From NCBI GenBank assembly GCA_022820505.1, contig JAJEFK010000053.1, positions 62,001-126,000 of the forward strand: DNA of 64,000 nucleotides. Reading direction: 5' to 3'. Made by a program: the position numbers and the translations under genes. The first letter of the stretch is position 1. Each line of letters begins with the position of its first letter. Shown piece by piece: positions 1 through 8,097 of this stretch. Origin of the DNA: Acidimicrobiia bacterium. Its GTDB lineage: Bacteria > Actinomycetota > Acidimicrobiia > Acidimicrobiales > Poriferisodalaceae. The notes beneath the pieces are model-generated. The model did not search any database. It was given only the letters and a program-made list of their open reading frames with translations, and was not told the origin of the DNA.

Positions 1-953
1 TTGTCGATCATGATCTTGTTCGAGTCCATCAGCAGGCCCGACGTCTGGAACGACAGCACGTCGCCGTTGGGAAGCCGCCGGTCGAACATGAGCGCCGTCA
101 GGCACAGCGTGCAATAGCCGAGCGCCACCGGCACATCGCCGACCACGTCGTTGGCCAGCTCGTGGCGGGCCAGGAACCGCACCGGGTACGCCCCGGCTTC
201 GCCGCCGATCACCACGCCCAGCACCAATTCCTCATCGGTCATGAAGTCGGCCTGGGCAGGGGTGAGCCGTTCGGGGTTGTTCAGCTCCGGAATGCCGCCC
301 CGGCGCACCCCGCCGAACTGGATCGCGCCCAGCGTGACCCGGTCGGTGACCTGGGCGAGCATGTCCCCGAACCGGAAGTCGAGGTAGGCGTACAGCTCGC
401 TCTTGAAGACCTCATAGCCCTCGCCGGGATCGACGCCGTTGGTGCGGTACCACGAGCCGTAGCGGACGTAGTCGCTGTTGAAGTCGCCAGAGCTCTCGAT
501 GCCCGTCAGCCGCTCCAGCGCTCCCATCGACGTATCGGACACGTTGCGCGAACCGGCGGTGCGCATGATGTCCATGACCCAGGGCACCCACCGCTGGTCG
601 CCGCTCAGGCCCATCTCGCCGGCGATGTTCGCGGCGAACGCAGTATTCGGCAGCTCCAGGAACTCGTGGATCTTCTCGGTCAGCGTCAGCTCCAGGAACG
701 GCCGACCGTCCTCGGTGCCCGGAAAGAACGGCTGGGTGGTCGGCGGCGGTGCCGTGTCGGAAGGCGTGGTGTCGGGCGGTCCCATGTCGTCGGCGGCCGG
801 CTCGTTGGCCGCTGTGCTATCTGCCGAATCGGCCGCCAAGGTCGACGACGTGGCCAGCGGCTCTGTCGCAGCGGAGCCCTCGTCCCCCGACGAGGTCGAG
901 CAGGCCGCGGCGAGCACGCTCACCGCCACGGCTGCGCAGATGAGCTTTCGCAT
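1..953 (-). CDS. DUF3179 domain lipoprotein, 3' end outside window
   Basis: The protein starts at an ATG at 953 with an N-terminal lipoprotein signal (MRKLICAAVAVSVLAAACS; lipid Cys at about residue 19). A Ser/Thr/Ala/Pro-rich linker follows, then a globular part. The stretch AYPVRFLARHELANDVV followed by the Cys-rich VALGYCTLCLTALMFDR is characteristic of the DUF3179 family, whose members are exported and of unknown function. The frame is open to base 1, so about 317 residues are visible and the C-terminus is missing. It is divergent from the polysaccharide deacetylase; the 109 bp between them should hold both promoters. The family call is confident; no biochemical role can be given. Confidence 0.85.
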   Translation of the reverse strand, partial: MRKLICAAVAVSVLAAACSTSSGDEGSAATEPLATSSTLAADSADSTAANEPAADDMGPPDTTPSDTAPPPTTQPFFPGTEDGRPFLELTLTEKIHEFLELPNTAFAANIAGEMGLSGDQRWVPWVMDIMRTAGSRNVSDTSMGALERLTGIESSGDFNSDYVRYGSWYRTNGVDPGEGYEVFKSELYAYLDFRFGDMLAQVTDRVTLGAIQFGGVRRGGIPELNNPERLTPAQADFMTDEELVLGVVIGGEAGAYPVRFLARHELANDVVGDVPVALGYCTLCLTALMFDRRLPNGDVLSFQTSGLLMDSNKIMID

Positions 954-1062
954 ACGGCGGCCGAGCCTATGGCAGCCCCCCGCTGCGCCATGGTCAGGCT
1001 CATTGGGCTAGAACGGCAAGCGTGAGCGGCCGCTGCGGCGGCATCACCAAGGGGGAATCACG

Positions 1063-1941
1063 ATGGACAACGGCGCCAGCAACGGGGCGATACCCGACAA
1101 TCCGGCGGGGTACGTCTGCCTGACATTCGACTTCGACGGGCCGTCGTTGTGGATAGCCCGCCGCCAGACCACCCCCACACCTATCTCACGCGGCGAATTC
1201 GGCGCCGTCGCAGTGCCGCGGATCCTCAAGCTGCTCGCCCGCCACGACATCCCGAGCACCTTCTTCATCCCGGGCCACTCCATCGACACCTACCCCGACG
1301 CGGCCCGCATGGTGGTCGACGCCGGCTGCGAGGTGGGCCTGCACGGCTACGCCCACGAGTACAACCCCCGGCTGAGCGAGGACGAGGAGCGAGCCATCCT
1401 CGAGCGCACCTTCGCGCAGATCGATTCGCTCACCGGCGCCCCGCCCAAGGGCTACCGGGCGCCGTCTGGCGACATCAACCCCTGGACGATCGACCTGCTG
1501 ATGGAATACGGCCTCAGCTACGACTCGTCGCTGATGGGACACGACTACGCGCCCTATTGGCTGCGCACCGGGGATCAGTTCCCGCTCGATGGACCCATGG
1601 AGTTCGGCGAACAGGTTGACCTGGTGGAGCTGCCGTTCAGCTGGCACCTCGACGACTACGTCCACCTCGAGTTCGTGACGTTCAAGAACACGATCCTGAC
1701 CGGGCTGGAGAACCCCGGCACGATGTTCGACACGTTCCTGTCGGATGTGAAGTGGATGACCAGCGAGGTGCAGCACGGCGTGTGCACGGTCACGTTCCAT
1801 CCGCAGGCGATCGGCCGCGGCGGGCGCCTGTACGAGATGGAGCGCTGGATCGACCAGATGACCGACCTGGGCGTGAGCTACACCCGCATGTGCGACGTGG
1901 CCGACGCCTGGCGGGCCGGTCGCCAGCTCGGCATCGAGTAG
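1063..1941 (+). CDS. Polysaccharide deacetylase (NodB-fold) family protein
   Basis: This 292-residue protein has the NodB-homology signatures. TFDFD at residues 21-25 supplies the catalytic base and metal Asp (D23/D25), and HGYAHE at 94-99 supplies the two metal His (H94, H98). GYRAPSGDINPW lies further on, as in the PuuE/allantoinase-like cytosolic branch of the family. No signal peptide is seen, so a cytoplasmic amide or N-acyl hydrolase is more likely than a cell-wall chitin or peptidoglycan deacetylase. The ATG at 1063 follows a GGGGGAA element (about 1051-1057). Substrate unknown. The gene converges on the acyl-CoA dehydrogenase with only 35 bp between stops. Confidence 0.88.
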   Translation: MDNGASNGAIPDNPAGYVCLTFDFDGPSLWIARRQTTPTPISRGEFGAVAVPRILKLLARHDIPSTFFIPGHSIDTYPDAARMVVDAGCEVGLHGYAHEYNPRLSEDEERAILERTFAQIDSLTGAPPKGYRAPSGDINPWTIDLLMEYGLSYDSSLMGHDYAPYWLRTGDQFPLDGPMEFGEQVDLVELPFSWHLDDYVHLEFVTFKNTILTGLENPGTMFDTFLSDVKWMTSEVQHGVCTVTFHPQAIGRGGRLYEMERWIDQMTDLGVSYTRMCDVADAWRAGRQLGIE

Positions 1942-1976
1942 CAGCGGCTCCGGCCGCCGCGCCCCCGGTCGGGTCG

Positions 1977-3143
1977 CTAGCCCTCGACGCCGTCGAGCAT
2001 GCGACTGATCAGCAGCTTCTGGACTTCTGAGGTGCCCTCGTAGATCTGGTACACCCGCACGTCGCGGTAGATCTTCTCCACCGGATAGTCGTTCAGGAAG
2101 CCGTAGCCGCCGTGGATCTGGATGGCCTTCGATGCCGCTCGCTCGGCCATCTCCGACGCGAACAGCTTGGCCATCGAGGCCTCACGAGCGCATTCGAGGC
2201 CCTGGTCGCGCATCTGCGCCGCGTGCAGATAGAGCTGGCGTGCCGCTTCGATCTGGGTGGCCATCTCGGCGAGCGTGAACGAGATCGCCTGGTGCTCCAC
2301 GATGGGGCGACCGAAGGTCTCGCGCTCCTGGGCATAGGCATGGGCGGCCTTCAGCGCGGCCCGTGCGCCGCCCGTTGCCTGGGCCGCCACGCCGATGCGG
2401 CCGAGCGACAGGTTGCCCAGCGCAATGCCGAGCCCCCGCCCGACCTCGCCGAGCACGTCGCTGGCGGGCACCCGCATGTCCTCGAAGACCACCTGGCAGG
2501 TGTCGTTGGTGCGGTGGCCGAGCTTGTCCTCCTTGGCGATCACGCGGTAGCCGGGGTTGTCGGTGGGCGTGATGAACGTGGTCATACCCCGCTTGCCGCC
2601 ATCCGGGTCGGTCACCGCCACGATCATCGCCACATCGGCGGTCGAGCCTGCGGTGATGAACGCCTTGTGGCCGTTCAGCACGTACTCGTCGCCGTCGCGG
2701 GCGGCCCGGGTGCGGATGGCCGCGGCGTCGGAGCCCGTGTGGGGCTCGGTGAGGTGGATGCAGCCCAGCCACTCGCCGTTGGTGAGCTTGGTGAGGTAGT
2801 CGCGCCGCTGCTGGTCGGTGCCCGACTGCTGGATCGCCACGGCCACCGGCGAGTTGTTGGCCGCCATCATGTTGCTGATGCCGCCGTCGGCTGCGGAGAT
2901 CTCCTCGATGGCCAGCGCGTACGACACGAAGTCGGCGCCTGCGCCGCCCCAGCAGGGGTCGACCATCATCCCCATGAGCCCGACGTCAGCCATCTTGCTG
3001 TAGAGCTCGCGGGGCGCCCCGCCGGCCCGGTCCCACTCCGCGGCGTGGGGCGCTATCTCGCGCTGCGCGAACGCCCTGGCCACGTCACGGATCTGCTGCT
3101 GCTCGTCGGTCAACTGCACTGCGCCCTCCTCGGGTTCGGCCAC
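1977..3143 (-). CDS. Acyl-CoA dehydrogenase
   Basis: A full-length flavin acyl-CoA dehydrogenase of 388 residues. The N-terminal helical domain, the middle beta domain (HLTEPHTGSDAAAIRT, the usual FAD/substrate region) and the C-terminal helical domain (QIHGGYGFLNDYPVEKIYRD) occur in the expected order. The YEGTSEVQ motif near the C-terminus carries the likely catalytic Glu. It would catalyse alpha,beta-dehydrogenation of an acyl-CoA with electrons passed to ETF. Chain-length specificity cannot be read from the sequence. It is divergent from the nitroreductase fusion gene, with about 50 bp between the starts. Confidence 0.92.
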   Translation of the reverse strand: MAEPEEGAVQLTDEQQQIRDVARAFAQREIAPHAAEWDRAGGAPRELYSKMADVGLMGMMVDPCWGGAGADFVSYALAIEEISAADGGISNMMAANNSPVAVAIQQSGTDQQRRDYLTKLTNGEWLGCIHLTEPHTGSDAAAIRTRAARDGDEYVLNGHKAFITAGSTADVAMIVAVTDPDGGKRGMTTFITPTDNPGYRVIAKEDKLGHRTNDTCQVVFEDMRVPASDVLGEVGRGLGIALGNLSLGRIGVAAQATGGARAALKAAHAYAQERETFGRPIVEHQAISFTLAEMATQIEAARQLYLHAAQMRDQGLECAREASMAKLFASEMAERAASKAIQIHGGYGFLNDYPVEKIYRDVRVYQIYEGTSEVQKLLISRMLDGVEG

Positions 3144-3193
3144 GGGATACGGGGGCTCGGCACCGCCGTGCAGCGGCGACTTAGGGTACCGAA

Positions 3194-4375
3194 ATGCAGA
3201 ATTCTGATTCCGGAGATCGCATCTCCGAGGCCGGTTTCGATCTCGATCACGTGGATCGCCTGCTGACCACCACCCGGGCCGTGCGCAAGCGGCTCGACTT
3301 CGACCGCTGGGTCAGCGACGAGCTCATCTTCGAGTGCATCGACCTCGCCGAGCAGGCCCCGACGGGCGGCAACGATGCTAGCCGCCGCTGGATCGTGATC
3401 CGTGACCAAGACCTCAAGGACCGGCTCGGCGAGCTCTACGCAGAGGTCGGCACCATCTTCATCAACGCCCGCGGGCGGCTCGACGGCACCGGCCACCCCA
3501 AAGAGCACATCGTCAGCTCCAGCGCCTACCTCGTGGAGAACTACGCGAAGGCCCCTGCTCTCGTCATGCTGGCGATCTGGGGCGTCCACGACGACAGCGG
3601 CCGGCCGGGGCTGTTCGACAGCGCCATCCCCTCCGCCTGGAGCTTCAACCTGGCGCTGCGCTCCCGGGGCCTCGGCACCGCCTACGCCACCATGCTCAAC
3701 AACAAGTCCGACGAGGTGGCCGAGCTGCTGGGCATGCCGCCGGGCCTTACCACGCTGGTGTGCTTCCCGGTGGCCTACACCAAGGGAACCGACTTCTTGC
3801 CTGCACCCCGACGGCCAGCGAGCGAGATCACCTACTTCGACCAGTGGGGATTCACCCGCCAGCGGCCCAGCGACGACGGCACCGCCCGGGTGACCGACGG
3901 GCAGGGCGTGGTGGCCGAGATCGACACCGACGCCCGACCGCGCGCCGTGTGGGAGGTCATCACCGACATCAACATGCCGGCGCAGTTCTCCGAGGAGTTC
4001 CAAGGCGCCGAATGGACCTCGGAGGAAGATCCGGGTGTGGGCTCGACGTTCCGCGGCCGCAACTCCATCCCCGATGTCTTCGACTGGGAAACCGACTGCA
4101 TCGTCACTGCGTGGGAGGAACGCACGGCGTTCGAGTGGCGCGTGACCGACACCGAGAACCCCGGTGCGGTGTGGCGCTTCGACCTCGCCGAGCAGGGCGG
4201 CGGCAGCCGGCTGCGCTTCTCGATGCTCATCGGCCAGGGGAACAACGGCACGGTGCCCATGGCCCTGCGTGACCCTGCCAAGGAGCAGCGGGTGCTGAAC
4301 CGGCGCCGGGCCGTGCTGCGGGCCAACATGCAGCGCGTTGTCGAGGGCGTCAAAGCCATCGTCGACGGCCACTGA
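3194..4375 (+). CDS. Nitroreductase-SRPBCC fusion protein
   Basis: This 393-residue protein has two domains. Residues about 8-215 look like a nitroreductase-family FMN oxidoreductase (TTRAVRKRLDF at the start, LAEQAPTGGNDASRRW, and AWSFNLALRSRGLGTAYAT for the dimer/flavin region). Residues about 235-390 look like a START/SRPBCC (polyketide cyclase/dehydrase-like) domain (RAVWEVITDINMPAQFSEEF, RLRFSMLIGQGNNG). The likely role is FMN-dependent reduction of a hydrophobic substrate held by the C-terminal domain. Substrate unknown. A degenerate partial copy of this gene lies 3.3 kb downstream at 6942-7391. The ATG at 3194 is the first good start. Confidence 0.85.
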   Translation: MQNSDSGDRISEAGFDLDHVDRLLTTTRAVRKRLDFDRWVSDELIFECIDLAEQAPTGGNDASRRWIVIRDQDLKDRLGELYAEVGTIFINARGRLDGTGHPKEHIVSSSAYLVENYAKAPALVMLAIWGVHDDSGRPGLFDSAIPSAWSFNLALRSRGLGTAYATMLNNKSDEVAELLGMPPGLTTLVCFPVAYTKGTDFLPAPRRPASEITYFDQWGFTRQRPSDDGTARVTDGQGVVAEIDTDARPRAVWEVITDINMPAQFSEEFQGAEWTSEEDPGVGSTFRGRNSIPDVFDWETDCIVTAWEERTAFEWRVTDTENPGAVWRFDLAEQGGGSRLRFSMLIGQGNNGTVPMALRDPAKEQRVLNRRRAVLRANMQRVVEGVKAIVDGH

Positions 4376-4464
4376 GTCGCTTCGTTCGGTTGAGTCACTC
4401 GCTGATGTTCGGCAATCAATTCGCATAGGAAAGAAAACTGCCAGCGCAGCGATATCATGGTTGT

Positions 4465-5454
4465 GTGGCATTCGCCGATCTGGATCAGTCTGAAGAACTG
4501 CTGGTCAAGGCGAGATGGCGGGACAGCCCGCTTTGCCCTCGATGCGACAGCGAGGGCGCAGAGATACGGGACAAGCCCGTCCGGATTGAGTGGACCACTT
4601 GGCGTTGCGGCAGCTGCCGAACACGGTTCAGGGTTACGACAGGCACCGCGCTGCACTCCACGAAGCTGACGCCGTCGGACTGGATTGCTGTGGCGAGCAT
4701 GGACGGGCTCTCGGCACCCCGCATCGCTGCGGCAATCGATGTCTCACTGGTCACCGCTCGCAAGATCGCTGCGGTGATGGCGCCGGTGCGCGACGGCTCG
4801 CGGTCGGAGCGGGTGCGGCACATGATGAGTCCACGCCATCGGCATCAGCCTGCGACCGACCCGTGGCAGATTGATCCCTTACCGGCCACGCTGCGTGCCG
4901 AAGCGAGCCCGCTCGGGTCGCTGAGCGACGGGGCCAAGGCTGTCCTGAACGCCTTGCGGGCCCGGCCGTTCGGAGCGACCGCAGCGAAACTCACGGAGCT
5001 TGCCGGCGTGTCCTATGCACAAACACTGCGGTGCCTCGCCCGCCTCGAGGAACGCGGCTGGGTCGAAGCCGCCAAGACCAGCATCCACCATGGATACGAA
5101 CTGCGCCGCGCAATCGTGTGGTCACTGTCGTGGTCAGACGGCTGCATGCATGCGCTGTCGTACCTTCGTGACCGGCCGACTCGCCCAGTCGAGGAGATCC
5201 CCGACCGCGTGCCTCGCCGCTTTTGGCGCAACTTCTGGTCGGGCGCATCGGCCGACACGCTCAGAATCTCCCAGCACGGCCTGCATATCGCCGAGACGCT
5301 GATCGGTGGGCACGACGCGTCCGCTAGAGCCTGGGCGCTCGCGAACCTGCCGACACCCGCGCTGCGCGAATGCCGCACACTGCGAGGATTTGAAACCGAC
5401 TGGCTGGCCGAACTGCTCGATCAAGAGATCACCCGCCGAGCGGTCGCAGCGTGA
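4465..5454 (+). CDS. AbiEi-like antitoxin/regulator with IS1595-transposase-like zinc-ribbon HTH N-terminus
   Basis: A 329-residue protein. Residues 20-110 resemble the DNA-binding half of IS1595/ISXO2-type transposases: a zinc ribbon (C24/C27 and C48/C51), then FRVTTGTALHSTKL, then an HTH with VSLVTARKIAAVMAPV. No DDE catalytic domain follows. Residues about 153-205 form a winged helix (ATAAKLTELAGVSYAQTLRC), and 248-329 is a helical tail of the kind seen in AbiEi-type antitoxins. The stop overlaps the start of the nucleotidyltransferase gene by GTGA, as in antitoxin-toxin pairs. The GTG start at 4465 has no clear Shine-Dalgarno site. What is seen: the domains and the coupling. What is inferred: antitoxin and operator-binding role. 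A plain transcriptional regulator remains possible. Confidence 0.7.
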   Translation: MAFADLDQSEELLVKARWRDSPLCPRCDSEGAEIRDKPVRIEWTTWRCGSCRTRFRVTTGTALHSTKLTPSDWIAVASMDGLSAPRIAAAIDVSLVTARKIAAVMAPVRDGSRSERVRHMMSPRHRHQPATDPWQIDPLPATLRAEASPLGSLSDGAKAVLNALRARPFGATAAKLTELAGVSYAQTLRCLARLEERGWVEAAKTSIHHGYELRRAIVWSLSWSDGCMHALSYLRDRPTRPVEEIPDRVPRRFWRNFWSGASADTLRISQHGLHIAETLIGGHDASARAWALANLPTPALRECRTLRGFETDWLAELLDQEITRRAVAA

Positions 5455-6143
5455 GCGAGATCGACGCATGGGCCGATGTCTTGCCGACACGCCTGCGGCA
5501 GGCATGGCCGTACGTCGCTGAGTGCGCCAACAGTGTCGGCGGCGTGCTGATGGGAGGCACCGCGGTGGCCATCCACCTGCGGCACCGGGTCTCCGAGGAT
5601 CTCGACGTAGTCACGCTGCGGAAGTTCTCCGGGCGGGCGATAGAGAAGCGACTCCAGCGGGCAGCCTCGCACGTGGAGACCGACGAAGTAGCCGACAACA
5701 TGTTCCACGGCTACGTCGACGGCGTGCGGGTCGACATCTTCCGGGCACTGCCGTCCGATGACGTGCAGCCATCCGATATGCGATGGGTCGCTCCTAGCAC
5801 CACTATCGGACACATGAAGATCGGCTCCATCGCAGATCTCATGGCCGCCAAGCTTGACGTGATCAGATTCCGCCCCAAGCTACGCGACTACCTGGACCTC
5901 GCGGCGATGGACCAGTCAGGAGTCTGCAGCCTCGAAGCCGGATTGGGCTACTACTGCCGACGGTTTGGGCACAGCTACCCGCCGCGGGCGCTCGAAGAGA
6001 TCACTCGCCTGCTCGACAGCCCCGGTACGCTGCCGAGCGACCCCGACTACGACGACCGCCGTGACGACGCGCTGCACCATCTGCGGATGCGGGTACCAGC
6101 ACTCCGCAACCGAATCGCCGAAATGCGCGACACCGCCCCGTAA
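5451..6143 (+). CDS. AbiEii-like nucleotidyltransferase, probable toxin
   Basis: A 230-residue protein of the AbiEii/AbiGii (COG2253-like) minimal nucleotidyltransferase type. The polymerase-beta-like motif is LMGGTAVAIHLRHRVSEDLD at residues 33-52, with the GG pair at 35-36 and acidic pair D50/D52. The C-terminal motif RPKLRDYLDLAAM is the usual helix in this family. Known AbiEii toxins transfer nucleotides to targets such as tRNA and cause reversible growth arrest or abortive infection. The GTG start overlaps the upstream gene's stop (GTGA), so translation is coupled. All visible catalytic residues are intact, so it is not an obvious pseudogene. Confidence 0.78.
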   Translation: MSEIDAWADVLPTRLRQAWPYVAECANSVGGVLMGGTAVAIHLRHRVSEDLDVVTLRKFSGRAIEKRLQRAASHVETDEVADNMFHGYVDGVRVDIFRALPSDDVQPSDMRWVAPSTTIGHMKIGSIADLMAAKLDVIRFRPKLRDYLDLAAMDQSGVCSLEAGLGYYCRRFGHSYPPRALEEITRLLDSPGTLPSDPDYDDRRDDALHHLRMRVPALRNRIAEMRDTAP

Positions 6144-6231
6144 CCGAGTGGAGACCAAACTTCAACTCATTTCGGATGGCGGCGGGAACACGTTCAGCTT
6201 CACCTACACCCCCGTCACCATCACGCCCGCC

Positions 6232-6530
6232 CGGAACGCCTTGATGGCGAGTGGTCCAATGCTGATAGGACTATGCATCGTTCACGAGGGATCAGGGCTG
6301 CCAAGGTAAGCACGTCGGTCATGTCAAGGGCGGAATCCGCCCTGTCCCCAAGCTTGGGTGATGGCTTTGGCGCCTTCGACGGCGGTGAGATGGACCAGAA
6401 TCTGCCCAGCGCTGCGTATCCATGCATCGTCGTCGAACTCCACGAACAAAGCCACTTTACTGTTGCCCTCGCCGATGATGACTTGGCCTGCGGTCTGGTT
6501 CTTAGCCCAGCCTCGCACCCAGTAATCGAT
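6232..6530. repeat. Direct repeat copy A (~300 bp, diverged)
   Basis: This segment aligns by eye over its whole length with 7748-8045 in the same orientation. Shared blocks include ggcgccttcgacggcgg and tatccatgcatcgtcgtcga. On the minus strand both encode the same protein tail (KVALFVEFDDDAWIRS followed by GQILV). The copies differ by many substitutions, so the duplication is not recent. Confidence 0.8.
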
Positions 6531-6941
6531 GCCGGGCAGCAGACCCCCGTCTCCCAACGACGAGACGCTCACGTCGACTGTCACGTCCTGCTGGGCTGTC
6601 TCGGACAAGCTGATCAGGAACTCCAAGGAGACGCCCGGCCCAACGCGTTCGACAGGTCCAGCGACCGACACCGTGACCGTGGCGCTGTTGCCCGATGGCA
6701 GATCGTTATCGGCGACGTCCACGGATGCCGACGACGGTGTCGCCACCGTGTAGCCGGCACCACTTTGCACGGTCGCGGTGATCGTGCCGTCCGTCTCGTC
6801 AGCAGAGTCGTCGTCGGTGGTCACCGAGATCGTCGCACTGCTGCCAGCATTCACCGTCACCGTACGCATCCCAGTCTGGCCCGAGTCGGCGAAGTCGCCG
6901 CTGTCGGTCACACGCACCTTCACTGATACCGAACTAGCGGT
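6324..6941 (-). pseudogene. Calx-beta repeat protein, 3' fragment
   Basis: A minus-strand frame encodes about 200 residues with Calx-beta-like beta-sandwich signatures (TDDDSADETDGTITATV, GYTVATPSSASVDVADND), like those in the large protein at 8269-11593. A tail domain ending GQGGFRP and a stop follow. There is no start or signal peptide: the frame runs 5' into the rearranged nitroreductase copy at about 6942, which has replaced the N-terminal part. It is best read as the severed end of an older paralogue of the large repeat protein. Confidence 0.65.
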
Positions 6942-7391
6942 GCCGGCCGGGGCTGTTCGACAGCGCCATCCCCTCCGCCTGGAGCTTCAACCTGGCGCTG
7001 CGCTCCCGGGGCCTCGGCACCGCGTACGCCACCATGCTCAACAACAAGTCCGACGAGGTGGCCGAGCTGCCTGGGCATGCCGCCGGGCCTCACCACGCTC
7101 GTGTGCTTCCCGATGGCCTACACCAAGGGAACCGACTTCTCGCCTGCCCCCGGCCGACCTGCGAGCGAGATCACCTACTTCGACCAGTGGGGATTCACCC
7201 GCCACCGCCCCAGCGACGAACTGGCCGAGCAGGGCAGTGGCAGCCGGCTGCGGTTCTCGATGCTCATCGGCCAGGAGAACAACGGCACCGTGCCCATGGC
7301 CCTGCGCGATCCCGCCAAGGAGCAGCGAGTGCTGAACCGGCGCCGCGACGTGCTGCGAGCCAACATGCAGCGAGTAGTCGAGGGCGACTGA
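6942..7391 (+). pseudogene. Rearranged partial copy of the nitroreductase-SRPBCC gene
   Basis: From base 6942 the sequence matches 3600 onward (gccggccggggctgttcgac and beyond) at very high identity. It lacks the first ~135 codons. An extra C near 7070 (gctgcctggg versus gctgctggg) shifts frame. About 310 bp corresponding to 3877-4187 are deleted in frame, removing the start of the SRPBCC domain. The C-terminus is shortened (VEGD then stop, against VEGVKAIVDGH). It cannot make a working enzyme. The match is closer than that of the flanking repeats, so this copy is younger than them. Confidence 0.85.
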
Positions 7392-7430
7392 ACCATCCCG
7401 TCGGCGCTGGGGTCACTCGGAACCAACCAC

Positions 7431-7739
7431 CTAGCCCGACGGAGCCGAAAAACTACCAGACGCGGCCGACGAGGGCTTGTGATGACTGCGGTTCCCCGCC
7501 ACATCGGCAGCACTTCGATACATCGACCGCCACTTCACAAATGCTCGACGCACCAAGTGTGACAAGTAACCGAGAATATAGAACGCTGAGGCGACGCCGA
7601 ATCCAACCCATCCCCCGACGGCTCGTGAGATCGAGATCGCCATCGTGGCAATCATCGCCTGAACCAGACTCGGCAAGCTCAGGAAGACATCCCAAAGCAG
7701 CGACCACGCTCGGAGCGGGAGAAGCAGCAACCTCACCAT
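7431..7739 (-). CDS. Possible small membrane protein
   Basis: A 102-codon minus-strand frame starts at the ATG where repeat B ends. It has a hydrophobic run at residues about 2-30 and a second at about 35-65 (VGGWVGFGVASAFYILGY), then a basic, Ser-rich tail. No family is recognised and no clear Shine-Dalgarno site is seen. The frame is continuous upstream with the Calx-beta tail of repeat B, so it may be only a read-through extension of a remnant rather than a gene. Its hydrophobicity is the only argument in its favour. Confidence 0.25.
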   Translation of the reverse strand: MVRLLLLPLRAWSLLWDVFLSLPSLVQAMIATMAISISRAVGGWVGFGVASAFYILGYLSHLVRRAFVKWRSMYRSAADVAGNRSHHKPSSAASGSFSAPSG

Positions 7740-7747
7740 CGCGCCAT

Positions 7748-8045
7748 CCCGGAATGCCTCGATGGCAAGTGATCCAATGCTCGCACGGCGATACGCTGTG
7801 CATGAGGGATCATGGCTGTCACGGTAGGCATGCCAATCATATCGAGGGCGGAGGCCGTCCTGTCCCCGAGTTCGGGTGATGACTTTGGCGCCTTCGACGG
7901 CGGCGAGATTGACCAAGATCTGCCCGGTGCTACGTATCCATGCATCGTCGTCGAACTCTACAAACAGAGCCACCTTGCTGTTGCCCTCGCCGACAGTGAC
8001 TTGGCCTGCGGCCCGGTTCTTGGCCCAGCCTCGCTCCCAATAATC
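7748..8045. repeat. Direct repeat copy B (~300 bp, diverged)
   Basis: Second copy of the repeat at 6232-6530, same orientation. On the minus strand it encodes YWERGWAKNRAAGQ and then KVALFVEFDDDAWIRS, matching copy A (YWVRGWAKNQTAGQ), but the stop codon used in copy A is not conserved here. Homology ends near gatggtga at its minus-strand 3' side and near the PDYW codons at its 5' side. Confidence 0.8.
7812..8045 (-). pseudogene. Calx-beta protein tail fragment (in repeat copy B)
   Basis: The minus strand encodes the same ~75-residue C-terminal tail as the fragment at 6324-6941 (RGWAKN, GEGNSKVALFVEFDDDAW). It has no upstream Calx-beta domains, no start and a different ending. Both tails are absent from the large protein at 8269-11593, which stops at ITDND. 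That protein may therefore have lost such a tail, or these fragments come from a different paralogue. Confidence 0.55.
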
Positions 8046-8097
8046 GGGCTCTTCGCGCTGGGCCTTTCAAATCCGACAGTCCCTGAATTAGGTCGGC

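Larger units (their letters stand above)
6144..8097. other. Gene-remnant region between the toxin-antitoxin pair and the large repeat protein
   Basis: No intact recognisable gene lies in this ~2 kb. It holds two diverged direct repeats (6232-6530 and 7748-8045) that encode, on the minus strand, the tail of a Calx-beta-like protein. Between them lie a broken copy of the nitroreductase-SRPBCC gene (plus strand) and a short hydrophobic ORF (minus strand). The first ~90 bp (6144-6231) show nothing I recognise. The arrangement suggests repeated duplication and deletion next to the accessory toxin-antitoxin module. No transposase or clear terminal inverted repeats are visible. Confidence 0.7.

Noticed and set aside
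4465-5454. Reading this gene as an IS1595 transposase (insertion sequence)
   Set aside because: Only the zinc-ribbon/HTH part is present. There is no ISXO2-like DDE domain and no terminal inverted repeats or target duplication was seen around it.
6273-6926. 217-codon plus-strand ORF in the remnant region
   Set aside because: It is antisense to the Calx-beta fragment, whose minus-strand translation shows clear beta-sandwich motifs. The plus translation is His/Arg-rich.
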